Shown here: in pieces, positions 1-7,367 of the stretch
How positions within the stretch are numbered: position 1 is the first letter of the stretch
Layout of the letters: every line of letters begins with the position of its first letter
DNA from: Desulfobacteraceae bacterium
Lineage (GTDB): Bacteria > Desulfobacterota > Desulfobacteria > Desulfobacterales > Desulfobacteraceae
Length of the DNA stretch: 42,030 nt
Assembly (NCBI GenBank): GCA_004796375.1
Contig: QZLA01000241.1
Coordinates: 1-42,030, forward strand
Direction of reading: 5' to 3'
Program-made: the position numbers and the translations under genes
The notes under the pieces: generated by a model
Told to the model about the DNA's origin: nothing
Database searches by the model: none
The model's input: the letters and a program-made list of their open reading frames with translations, nothing else

Positions 1-1451
1 CGTTCCACCGTACCGATGTCGGAGTGCAGGTATTTCACTTTGACGCCGAGATCGGCATAGTAATCGGTCAGGTCTTCAGCCATGCGTTTGGTCAGGGTCG
101 TGACCAGCACCCGCTCATCCGCACCCACCCGCTTCATGATCTCATCGTACAGGTCATCCACCTGGGCCCGGGCATCCCGGATCTCGATCTCGGGATCGAT
201 CAGACCGGTAGGCCGGACAATCTGCTCGGCCACCCGGGGGCCGGCCTGTTCCATTTCATAATCCGCCGGGGTGGCGGACACGTATATGATCTGGGGCACC
301 CGCCGGCTGAACTCCTCAAACTGCAGCGGCCGGTTATCCACGGCAGAGGGCAGACGGAAGCCGTGCTGTACCAGGGTTTCCTTCCTGGAGCGGTCCGCCT
401 TGTACATGGCGCCGAGCTGGGATACCGAGATATGGCTTTCGTCAAAAAACAGGAGGAACTCATCCTGGAAATAGTCCAGCAGTGTCGGCGGCGGTTCGCC
501 CGGTGACCGCCCTGTCAGGTGGCGGGAGTAGTTCTCAATCCCGTTGCAGTATCCGATCTCGTTGAGCATCTCCAGATCATACCGGGTCCGCTCCTCGATG
601 CGCTGGGCCTCGATCAGTTTATTGTTCTCATGGAACCAGGCGATGCGGTCCTTGAGTTCAATCCCGATGCCCTCCACCGCCCGCTCCCGGGTCTGGTTTT
701 TGACCACATAGTGGGAGGCCGGATAGATCGCCATCTGGTCAAAACTGTGGATGACATCACCCTTTAACGGGTCAATCTCGGAAATGGATTCAATGGTGTC
801 CCCGAAAAAGTCCACCCTCACACCCTTGTCCTCTTCATAAGCCGGGAAGATCTCCACCCGGTCTCCCCGTACCCGGAATACCCCCCTGTGGAAATCGGTA
901 TCGTTCCGGGTGTACTGGATACTGACCAGCTTCTGGAGCAGTGTCTCACGGGAAATCTCCATATCCACCTTCAAAGGCACCCTCAGGTCCAGGTAGTCTT
1001 CAGGCGCACCCAGGCCGTAAATACAGGACACACTGGCCACCACGATCACATCATTCCTGGAGAGAACCGACCGGGTGGCGGAATGCCGCATTTTATCGAT
1101 CACCTCGTTGATGGAGGAATCCTTCTGGATGTAGGTATCACTGGAGGGAATATAGGCTTCAGGCTGGTAATAATCATAGTAGGATACAAAATATTCCACG
1201 CAATTATCCGGAAACAGCACCTTAAACTCATTATACAGCTGGGCCGCCAGGGTTTTATTCGGGGCGATGATCATACTGGGTTTTTCAACCCGGGCAATAA
1301 TATTGGCCATGGTAAAGGTCTTGCCCGACCCGGTGACACCCAGCAAAACCTGGTGAGGCTCTCCGGCCATCACCCCTTGAGTGAGGTAGTCGATGGCCTT
1401 GGGCTGATCCCCGGTGGGGCTAAATTCCGATACCAGATTGAAGCGTCCCAT
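1..1451 (-). CDS. uvrB: Excinuclease ABC subunit B (UvrB), 3' end cut by window edge
   Basis: This is the DNA-damage-loading helicase of nucleotide excision repair, which works with UvrA and UvrC in the cytoplasm. About 483 of the usual ~670 codons are present. The N-terminus contains the Walker A motif GVTGSGKT, then [14 protein letters not shown], then the beta-hairpin region with [16 protein letters not shown] and the following [15 protein letters not shown]. The last residues in the window include YLHSDIGT, the helicase motif found before the UvrB/UvrC interaction tail. The second helicase half and the C-terminal UVR domain lie outside the window. The start is ambiguous: ATG at 1451 gives [17 protein letters not shown], and an in-frame ATG at 1463 adds four residues. 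An AAGGA sits about 11 bases before the 1451 start, so I prefer that one. The gene is divergent from the CoA-binding gene. Confidence 0.96.
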   Translation of the reverse strand, partial: MGRFNLVSEFSPTGDQPKAIDYLTQGVMAGEPHQVLLGVTGSGKTFTMANIIARVEKPSMIIAPNKTLAAQLYNEFKVLFPDNCVEYFVSYYDYYQPEAYIPSSDTYIQKDSSINEVIDKMRHSATRSVLSRNDVIVVASVSCIYGLGAPEDYLDLRVPLKVDMEISRETLLQKLVSIQYTRNDTDFHRGVFRVRGDRVEIFPAYEEDKGVRVDFFGDTIESISEIDPLKGDVIHSFDQMAIYPASHYVVKNQTRERAVEGIGIELKDRIAWFHENNKLIEAQRIEERTRYDLEMLNEIGYCNGIENYSRHLTGRSPGEPPPTLLDYFQDEFLLFFDESHISVSQLGAMYKADRSRKETLVQHGFRLPSAVDNRPLQFEEFSRRVPQIIYVSATPADYEMEQAGPRVAEQIVRPTGLIDPEIEIRDARAQVDDLYDEIMKRVGADERVLVTTLTKRMAEDLTDYYADLGVKVKYLHSDIGTVE

Positions 1452-1548
1452 AACTCTTTGCATCCTTCATTTTTTTTGATCATGAACTGGTTTAAACGTA
1501 AGGCACTGATTCATAATTTCAAGCCGGATAATTCAACGGATTCTCCGG

Positions 1549-1577
1549 TTGAAACCGGCCTTACAATATGTCAAAAT
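1549..1577 (+). promoter_or_regulatory. Possible sigma-70 promoter for the CoA-binding gene
   Basis: TTGAAA at 1549-1554 is followed after 17 bases by CAAAAT at 1572-1577, about 45 bases before the ATG at 1622. The -10 matches consensus at only four of six positions, so this is a weak call. Confidence 0.25.
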
Positions 1578-1621
1578 GGCGGCTCTTGATCAACACTTTT
1601 CAGAACAATAAGGAGATCGAC

Positions 1622-1984
1622 ATGGAAACCGTTGCCGTTATCGGTGCCAGCCCCAAAGAGGACCGCTATTCCAACAAGGCCATGAAGATGCTGGAAGAAC
1701 ATCACCACACCCCCATTCCGGTGGCCCCCGGACATGACACCATCCTGGAGAAGCAGGTATTTAAAACGATAAATGAGATACCGGAAGACCTGGATACCGT
1801 GACCATGTACCTGGCCCCCCAGCGTCAGGATGAAGTGCTGGATGATATTATCGCCAAAGCACCCAAACGGGTGATTTTTAATCCGGGTTCGGAAAACAAA
1901 CCCGCATATGAACGGCTTGAATCCAACGGGATCAAGGTGGTGGAGGCCTGCACCCTGGTGCTCCTGCGTACCGGACAGTATTAG
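1622..1984 (+). CDS. Small CoA-binding domain protein (Rossmann fold, YccU-like)
   Basis: This 120-residue protein is a single Rossmann-type CoA-binding domain. It opens with ETVAVIGASPKEDRYSNKA, where the GAS(P) turn is the usual nucleotide/CoA contact of CoA_binding_2 proteins. It ends with a central VIFNPGSEN and a final VVEACTLVLL. Members are about 120-145 residues long, so this copy is complete. The family binds CoA, but its physiological role is not established. AAGGAG six bases before ATG 1622 decides the start; an earlier in-frame start at 1568 would add 18 residues without homology. The gene stands alone between divergent uvrB and the ferritin gene, separated from the latter by a 92-base gap that holds a perfect inverted repeat. 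Confidence 0.85.
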   Translation: METVAVIGASPKEDRYSNKAMKMLEEHHHTPIPVAPGHDTILEKQVFKTINEIPEDLDTVTMYLAPQRQDEVLDDIIAKAPKRVIFNPGSENKPAYERLESNGIKVVEACTLVLLRTGQY

Positions 1985-1994
1985 GCGATTTTTT

Positions 1995-2032
1995 ATTGTC
2001 ATCACAGGATTCAGGCTTATATTGATGACAAT
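1995..2032. promoter_or_regulatory. Perfect 10-bp inverted repeat upstream of ferritin
   Basis: ATTGTCATCA at 1995-2004 is repeated inverted as TGATGACAAT at 2023-2032, with an 18-base spacer. Neither side is followed by a T-run in the right direction, so it does not look like a terminator. It lies 45 bases before the ferritin start, where an operator would sit. The right arm overlaps a possible weak -35 (TTGATG, 2022-2027). The regulator is unknown. Confidence 0.45.
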
Positions 2033-2076
2033 GTGTACAAACAAATAACTCCAATTTTAAAATACCGGAGGTGAGT

Positions 2077-2583
2077 ATGATTTCAGATAAACTGCAGGAT
2101 GCCATCAACAACCAGATCAATGCAGAACTGTTCAGTGAATTCTACTACCTGTCCATGGCCGCTTATCTAAGCTCGGAAGGGCTGGACGGGTTTGAAAACT
2201 TCTTTATTGTCCAGGCCCAGGAGGAGCACACCCACGCCATGAAGCTCTATCATTTCCTCAACGAGCGCGGCGGCCGGGTAATGCTCCAGAAAATCGACGC
2301 ACCCAAAACCGATTTTGACTCCCCTGTTGAGGTGTTCAAACTGGCCCTGGAGCATGAGCAGCACGTCACCAGCCTGATCAACCAACTCATGGATACGGCC
2401 ATCGAAGAGAAAGACCATGCCGCCCGCAGCTTCCTGAACTGGTTCGTGGATGAGCAGGTTGAAGAGGAGGCCACCATGGATACCCTGTTGAGCAAACTCA
2501 AACTGATCAACGGTGAAGGCCAGGGTCTGCTGATGATGGACAAGGAACTGGCCGCCCGGACTTTTACCGACGAAACCGCCTGA
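2077..2583 (+). CDS. ftnA: Bacterial non-haem ferritin
   Basis: This is a 168-residue iron-storage protein that assembles into 24-subunit cages, oxidises Fe2+ and stores it as a ferric mineral in the cytoplasm. Numbering matches E. coli FtnA exactly for the ferroxidase centre: E17, E50, H53, E94, E126, Q127, E129 and E130 are all present, so it should be catalytically competent. The length is the family norm. A perfect GGAGGTGA lies just before ATG 2077; a GTG at 2071 is in frame but sits inside that Shine-Dalgarno. The gene is transcribed alone and closed by a strong terminator at 2592-2653. The upstream inverted repeat is a candidate operator, which would fit iron or oxidative-stress control, but that is inference. 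Confidence 0.95.
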   Translation: MISDKLQDAINNQINAELFSEFYYLSMAAYLSSEGLDGFENFFIVQAQEEHTHAMKLYHFLNERGGRVMLQKIDAPKTDFDSPVEVFKLALEHEQHVTSLINQLMDTAIEEKDHAARSFLNWFVDEQVEEEATMDTLLSKLKLINGEGQGLLMMDKELAARTFTDETA

Positions 2584-2591
2584 ACCAAGAC

Positions 2592-2653
2592 ATGCAGCGC
2601 CGATCACCTTCTAGTTTAAAAGGAGTGTAATCGGTGCTGCATTGAATTTTTTT
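2592..2653 (+). terminator. Rho-independent terminator of the ferritin gene
   Basis: Arms 2592-2604 and 2630-2642 pair over 13 bp with one G-U pair, and seven Ts follow (2647-2653). The loop holds a smaller CCTT/AAGG pairing. The stop codon of the convergent minus-strand gene (2611-2613) lies inside this loop. Confidence 0.85.
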
Positions 2654-3489
2654 ACCCGTTTCTTTGCCACTGCGGCACCACCTACCGTCACTGCGAACCG
2701 GTAGTCATCATCTTCACTGTATTGTCCACGGGTGATCTTTACATAATAGGTACCGGCCTCAAGATAGATGTAACCAAACGTGGCTGTCCAATTATACTGC
2801 TGCAGATACCCCCCATTATCATGGATGGCAAGCTCACTTCCGGAAGCATCCAGCAGGGTGACCCTTGATTGGAAGCATTTACCGTCCCTGTCCGGGTCAT
2901 TGTCGGTAATCACCAAGATATCCGCCCACTTTTGCCCCTGAAACGCGAATATATCGATATCATTTCCAAGACACGTCCCTGTCATCACCCCCGCCGACAC
3001 TGGTGTCGCGTGGGTGATGTCATCATTGGCCTCGATTTCCGGGTTATTGTCTCCCCCGTCCACCACCACCTGTGAGAAATAGTAACTATTTCTTGTAATC
3101 CCGTTGTCCCCCATATCAGCCAATTCAAAATACAGGTCCCCGGGTTCAGAAATGACCTGCCCTGCCACGACATGGTATCCCCACTCAACCACCATAGTGG
3201 TTTTCACATGCACACGGATATTGGGTTGTATGGGCTCCCTGAATTTGTTCATATAGGCAAATACAAGGCTTTGCTCCGAAACATTACCAATCCTGTACCA
3301 GTCGTGGTCTCCCTCGACATTGATATCTCCATAGAGGTATTGGCCCATAAGGCCCGTGAGAAGTTCCTGGGCACTGGCGGTTGAATCATTGGGCTCGATT
3401 TCCCATACCATGCCTGCATAGGATTGAGCTCGGAATACCAGATAAATCATTATACAAAATAAAGTCAGAATCAGAATTTTACGCTTCAC
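2611..3489 (-). CDS. Secreted protein with two PPC (pre-peptidase C-terminal) domains
   Basis: This is a 292-residue exported protein of unknown role. A signal peptide (KRKILILTLFCIMIYLVFRA, cleavage near SYAG) is followed by two beta-sandwich domains of PPC type. Each starts with the typical E-x-N-D motif (EIEPNDSTASA; EIEANDDITHA) and contains a D-x-D-W/I-x-x-F core (GDHDWYRI; NDIDIFAFQG). The second ends in AGTYYVKITRG. PPC domains usually sit on secreted proteases, but no catalytic domain is present here. The tail reads AAPITLLLN, resembling the tail of its operon partner. I chose GTG at 3489 because AAGGGGA precedes it. An ATG at 3540 overlapping the upstream stop (TGATG) would add 17 residues and imply translational coupling. 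It is the second gene of the SBBP operon. Confidence 0.75.
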   Translation of the reverse strand: MKRKILILTLFCIMIYLVFRAQSYAGMVWEIEPNDSTASAQELLTGLMGQYLYGDINVEGDHDWYRIGNVSEQSLVFAYMNKFREPIQPNIRVHVKTTMVVEWGYHVVAGQVISEPGDLYFELADMGDNGITRNSYYFSQVVVDGGDNNPEIEANDDITHATPVSAGVMTGTCLGNDIDIFAFQGQKWADILVITDNDPDRDGKCFQSRVTLLDASGSELAIHDNGGYLQQYNWTATFGYIYLEAGTYYVKITRGQYSEDDDYRFAVTVGGAAVAKKRVKKFNAAPITLLLN

Positions 3490-3539
3490 GTGAAAGTCCC
3501 CTTTCCATTCCAATTTCCTTGCCCTCTCCGCCTTGTCCA

Positions 3540-5537
3540 TCAATCCTGATCCATCAGCAGAAGAAGGATCGGGGTGATGGTTTTGGGCCGGCCAATAGTG
3601 AAACTTTCGCTGACTTTGAATACCGAGTGGTCCCAGTTCCTGACCCGGACGCGGCACATCCGGCTGTACATTTCTTCCGGCGCATAAAAATGGAAAGAAT
3701 AGTGTTGCCCTGCATTACAACTTCCCCGGCTACCCTGGGGGTGCCAGGTTGTGCCATCATCGATGGACAAGTCGATATACACGGTCAGGAAAAGATCCTC
3801 ATACCTGTTCCAGGCCGAGGACCACTCAACCCATACGGAGGCACCGCAATCGAACCGTTCTCCGCCAAGGGGTTCATAAATGGTCAGAGAGGGCGGATTA
3901 TACAAATCTACGGCTTTATCACTGATATCATTGGGATCACCATCTGCCGCGTCACTGATCCGCACCCTGAAAAGAGTGGTATCGGATTTCGGAGTGGTCC
4001 ATTCATAGCTTCCGTCGTTGGGGGTCGACGACGTGATCTCCTGCCATATCCATCCATCATTCAGCGTATATTCCAGCCTGACATCCGGTATATTTCCCGT
4101 TGACGTCCAGGTGATCTCGATGGGGGTGCTGGTGGTCACATCCTCGGTATTGGGATAGGTTACAGTCAGCGAATCAAAGTCAATGGTTTCGTTCCAGCGG
4201 ACGATAATACCGTCATAACCGCTGGTGTAGGACGCAAGCGGGGCACCGAAGGAGGATTCCGCATGTCCGGCTACCACCATCCCCTGGTTCCCGTCCCAGG
4301 CAAATGCATGACCGGCCTCCCGTGAGGTCACCCCTTCCTGGACATCCTTGTACTGAAATGCACCGGAGCTGTTGAATTTGGCCATATATGTCGCAGTTTT
4401 ATATTCACTGACTCCCCACCGGGAATCACCGGTCGATCCTCCGATATAAATACCGGCACCGGCCAGCACAATGCCGGATGAGGTACTCCCGGCTCCGGTA
4501 AATGTGTTCCACACCCGGTTGCCGTCGGTGTCCAGTTTCACCACCACTGCGTTATCACCGCCTGCCCCTATAATGGAGTAATCGGTCACCGGGTTTCCCC
4601 AGTTGCCGAAACTTGCCCCGGTGACAAAAACATACCCGTCCGATGAGATGGCTATTCCGCCGGGTTGATCAAAAGACTGCTGGTTGCCCATGAAGGTATG
4701 CCACTGGTAACCCCCGGACGGATTGAATTTCAACAGGACAATATCCTTGTATCCGCCGTTTGCAATGGGGTTTCCCCAGTGAGTACCCTGGCCGGCCACA
4801 TAAATATTACCGTCTCCGTCAAGGGCCAGGTAAAATCCCATATCAAACCCGGTAAAATTCAGGCTGTCTTCCGGACCGCCCTGGAAAGTGTGCCACTGCA
4901 CCGCGCCAGAATTGTTGAGTCTCGCCAGGAAAATATCTGAAAAACCGCCGGTATGTGCATTGACGGGTGTCCCCCAGGTAGAGTAAGCGTATCCGGTGGC
5001 ATAAAGATTTCCCGCAGAATCGATTGTGATGCCATACCCCCTGTCATCCATGCCCCCGCCCAAGAACGTATTCCATACCAGTGCACCGCTCGAACTTATT
5101 TTGGCCGCAAATGCATCCTCATTCCCCGAATGGGGGGATACAGGCGTTCCCCAAGAGGACTTGGAATAACCGGTGATATAGACATTGTTTGAGGCATCCA
5201 GCACGATGCCGTATGCCTCATCCTTGTCCGAAGACCCTAGAAAGGTGTGCCAGAGCATGGTGCCGCCGGAGCTGTATTTGGCCACGAATGCATCCTTGGA
5301 ACCGGTATAGGCCCGGACCGGGCTGCCGCCCCAGTCGGAATAGGTATACCCTGCCACATACAGGTTACCGCTGCCGTCAATGACCATGCACTCAATCTTT
5401 TCGTCCGATGCCCCGCCCATGTATGTGTGCCATTGATACACCGGCGCTGCGATAAGTATTGATGGTCCCCCAATGATGCTAATGATAATGATTCCTAAAA
5501 AGATCCGGATTGCCTGAATCAATCTATGTGTATTCAA
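3540..5537 (-). CDS. Secreted SBBP beta-propeller repeat protein
   Basis: This is a 665-residue exported protein. After a hydrophobic signal segment (IRIFLGIIIISIIGG) come seven repeats marked by W-H/N-T-F/Y-x-G, then D-x-x-x-G-N-L/V-Y-V-x-G-Y/x, then D-A/I-F-x-A-K. This is the SBBP pattern, and the count fits one seven-bladed propeller over roughly residues 35-450. Two Ig/fibronectin-like segments follow (each with P-x-x-x-E near its start and I/V-x-W), and the protein ends ITPILLLLMDQD. The start is probably TTG 5537, because GGGGGGAG lies five bases before it; the first in-frame ATG further upstream (5612) lacks a ribosome site and would bury the signal peptide. It is the first gene of a two-gene operon divergent from a sigma-54 activator. 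Role unknown: surface binding or a matrix protein is inference. Confidence 0.8.
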   Translation of the reverse strand: MNTHRLIQAIRIFLGIIIISIIGGPSILIAAPVYQWHTYMGGASDEKIECMVIDGSGNLYVAGYTYSDWGGSPVRAYTGSKDAFVAKYSSGGTMLWHTFLGSSDKDEAYGIVLDASNNVYITGYSKSSWGTPVSPHSGNEDAFAAKISSSGALVWNTFLGGGMDDRGYGITIDSAGNLYATGYAYSTWGTPVNAHTGGFSDIFLARLNNSGAVQWHTFQGGPEDSLNFTGFDMGFYLALDGDGNIYVAGQGTHWGNPIANGGYKDIVLLKFNPSGGYQWHTFMGNQQSFDQPGGIAISSDGYVFVTGASFGNWGNPVTDYSIIGAGGDNAVVVKLDTDGNRVWNTFTGAGSTSSGIVLAGAGIYIGGSTGDSRWGVSEYKTATYMAKFNSSGAFQYKDVQEGVTSREAGHAFAWDGNQGMVVAGHAESSFGAPLASYTSGYDGIIVRWNETIDFDSLTVTYPNTEDVTTSTPIEITWTSTGNIPDVRLEYTLNDGWIWQEITSSTPNDGSYEWTTPKSDTTLFRVRISDAADGDPNDISDKAVDLYNPPSLTIYEPLGGERFDCGASVWVEWSSAWNRYEDLFLTVYIDLSIDDGTTWHPQGSRGSCNAGQHYSFHFYAPEEMYSRMCRVRVRNWDHSVFKVSESFTIGRPKTITPILLLLMDQD

Positions 5538-5579
5538 GTGAACTCCCCCCCTGTGTGTCTGTGATTGAACAGCAGGGAT

Positions 5580-5595
5580 TACAATATACATGCCA
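5580..5595 (-). promoter_or_regulatory. Candidate sigma-54 (-24/-12) promoter for the SBBP operon
   Basis: Read on the minus strand, TGGCAT (5595-5590), five bases, then TTGTA (5584-5580) matches the TGGCAC-N5-TTGCA/T pattern with two C-to-T changes. The invariant GG is kept, but GC at -12 is GT. The start site would be about 33 bases upstream of TTG 5537. A sigma-54 activator gene is divergent next door. The -24 half lies in a small palindrome (5590-5602). Confidence 0.5.
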
Positions 5596-5736
5596 GTGGC
5601 ATCCCCAGGCATGGGATCCCAAGAGGCGTTTCGCTCAACCCGCTTAATTCATTGGATTTACTCTCCACGTATCATTTCAAGCCGCGATTTCCGGTGCACT
5701 GGCAGGTCGTGGAAATACAGTAAAGCCGTTGCAATT

Positions 5737-5787
5737 GTGGAAAAAGCGGAAAAAGCGGAAAGAAAAGTGGAAAAAGCGGAAAAAGAG
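5737..5787. repeat. Purine-rich direct repeat, 30-bp period, upstream of sigma-54 activator
   Basis: GTGGAAAAAGCGGAAAAAG occurs at 5737-5755 and again at 5767-5785, exactly 30 bp (about three helical turns) apart, built from 9-bp GGAAAAAGC units. It lies about 150 bp upstream of the candidate sigma-54 promoter and 55-105 bp upstream of the activator start. It could be an enhancer site or simply slippage-prone low complexity. The rest of the 5538-5840 gap shows no gene I can support. Confidence 0.6.
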
Positions 5788-5840
5788 TTGATCTTAAAAA
5801 ACGAGGTATGCTACATGAAATCATACGATTAGGAAACCCC

Positions 5841-7367
5841 ATGACATCACAACCTGTTCAAGAACTGCTGTCCCTGTTTACAGAACCACAGGCCGGTCCT
5901 ATCGGGAGCCCCGGGTTTAATGCCGAGTTCTGTAAACGATTGACCCGGGCGTCTGGGGCCAGGGAAGCATCCATATGGCGGCTGATGCCGGATAACAGGC
6001 TCTATGCTGAATACGGCACCAATATCAGCCCAGAGCATTTGAACCGCTTTTCCCTGGATCTGGGTGAAGGGGTGACCGGCGCGTCGGTGCAGTCCGGCCG
6101 CACCCTGACCGTAAATGATACCCAAAACAGCCCGCGCCACAATGCCCGGATGGATGAAGAGATCAATTTCAGGACCCGCTCCATGATCTCTGCGCCCATG
6201 ATCTTTCAGGGAACGCCATACGGGGCGGTCAACATTTTGAACCATGCAGGAGGCGGATCATTCCCGGATAGCTGGGAAACGCTCATGGCCATGATCGGCA
6301 TCATGTATGCATCGGCACTTTCCATTCTACCCATGGAAAAGGAGCGTGCCGGCATGCCAAAGAAAAAATCGGTTAAAAAGCAGCAAACCACGATTGTGGG
6401 AATGAGTCCCTGTATTCAGGACGTTCTTCACCTGGCAATGAAGGCGGGAAGATCCAGGGTACCTGTCCTGATCTACGGTGAAACCGGGACCGGCAAGGAA
6501 TTGGCCGCAAGAAAAATCCATGAAAGTACTGCCGGTAAAAAGGGACCGTTTGTCAGTATCAATTGCGCCGCCCTTCCTGAGAACCTGTTGGAAAGCGAAT
6601 TGTTCGGTCATGTCAAAGGCGCCTTCAGCGGTGCCAGTGCTGACCGGAAGGGTAAGTTTGCCGCGGCCTCGGGCGGCACCCTGTTCCTTGATGAAATCGG
6701 GGAGATGAGCCTGACCTGCCAGGCAAAAATCCTCAGGGCACTCCAGGAAATGACCATCATGCCCGTGGGCTCGGAAAAAGAGATCCCCTATGATGCCCGT
6801 ATCATTGCCGCCACCAACAAGGACCTCAACACACAAGTCAAATCAGGACATTTCCGGAAAGACCTGTATTACAGGCTGTGCGGCCTGGAGATCCATATGC
6901 CGCTGCTGCACCGGCGGCAAATGGACATCCCGCTCCTGGTCCGCTATTTTATTGATAAGTTCAGCCCTGCTAAGGATCGGCCGCCCACCATATCACCCGA
7001 TACCATGGCGCTTCTGGTCAATTATACCTGGCCCGGAAACGTCAGGCAGCTTGAGCAGGCAATCATGGCCGCACTGGCCGTCTGCGACCGGGATGAGATT
7101 ACGCTGTCTGATCTCCCGGTCTGGCTCAGGAGTGCTCCCACTGCCATGCCCGAAACAATAGTTGCTGATCCAGCCCCCCCCAAGGACCTTCCATCTTCAT
7201 TGGATCCTGAACGGGACCGTTTTATAGCAGCACTGTCAGAGACCCGGTATCCCGGTACCGGGCGCTGGAATATCGCTGCTGCTGCCAGACAGCTGTCAAT
7301 GAATCGAAAAACCTTTAGCTATCGAATGAAAAAACTGAACATTACACATGTACAGGATATCCCATGA
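5841..7367 (+). CDS. GAF-domain sigma-54-dependent transcriptional activator
   Basis: This is a 508-residue enhancer-binding protein that remodels sigma-54 RNA polymerase. Domain order: an N-terminal GAF sensor (about 35-160, containing LGEGVTGASVQSG and APMIFQGTPYGAVNI); an AAA+ domain with Walker A GETGTGKE (213-220), the sigma-54 contact loop GAFSGA (260-265), Walker B GGTLFLDE (278-285) and the PGNVRQLEQ sensor region; and a Fis-type helix-turn-helix at the C-terminus (NIAAAARQLSMNRKTF). The contact loop carries S where GAFTGA has T, a mild change known in some activators. There is no receiver domain, so a small ligand or redox signal read by GAF is likely. AGGA before ATG 5841 favours this start over 5808. 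Its stop overlaps the next start (ATGA), so it is translationally coupled to the FecR-barrel gene. Confidence 0.92.
   Translation: MTSQPVQELLSLFTEPQAGPIGSPGFNAEFCKRLTRASGAREASIWRLMPDNRLYAEYGTNISPEHLNRFSLDLGEGVTGASVQSGRTLTVNDTQNSPRHNARMDEEINFRTRSMISAPMIFQGTPYGAVNILNHAGGGSFPDSWETLMAMIGIMYASALSILPMEKERAGMPKKKSVKKQQTTIVGMSPCIQDVLHLAMKAGRSRVPVLIYGETGTGKELAARKIHESTAGKKGPFVSINCAALPENLLESELFGHVKGAFSGASADRKGKFAAASGGTLFLDEIGEMSLTCQAKILRALQEMTIMPVGSEKEIPYDARIIAATNKDLNTQVKSGHFRKDLYYRLCGLEIHMPLLHRRQMDIPLLVRYFIDKFSPAKDRPPTISPDTMALLVNYTWPGNVRQLEQAIMAALAVCDRDEITLSDLPVWLRSAPTAMPETIVADPAPPKDLPSSLDPERDRFIAALSETRYPGTGRWNIAAAARQLSMNRKTFSYRMKKLNITHVQDIP

Noticed and set aside
24-1589. Several plus-strand open frames opposite uvrB (24-506, 519-767, 888-1589)
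   Set aside because: They lie antisense to a frame with unmistakable UvrB motifs, have no ribosome sites or recognisable domains, and are typical shadow frames in GC-rich coding DNA.
5590-5832. 80-codon plus-strand frame ending in VEKAEKAERKVEKAEKE
   Set aside because: Its start lies inside the candidate sigma-54 promoter palindrome, it lacks a ribosome site, and the helical-looking tail is just translation of the 9-bp purine repeat.
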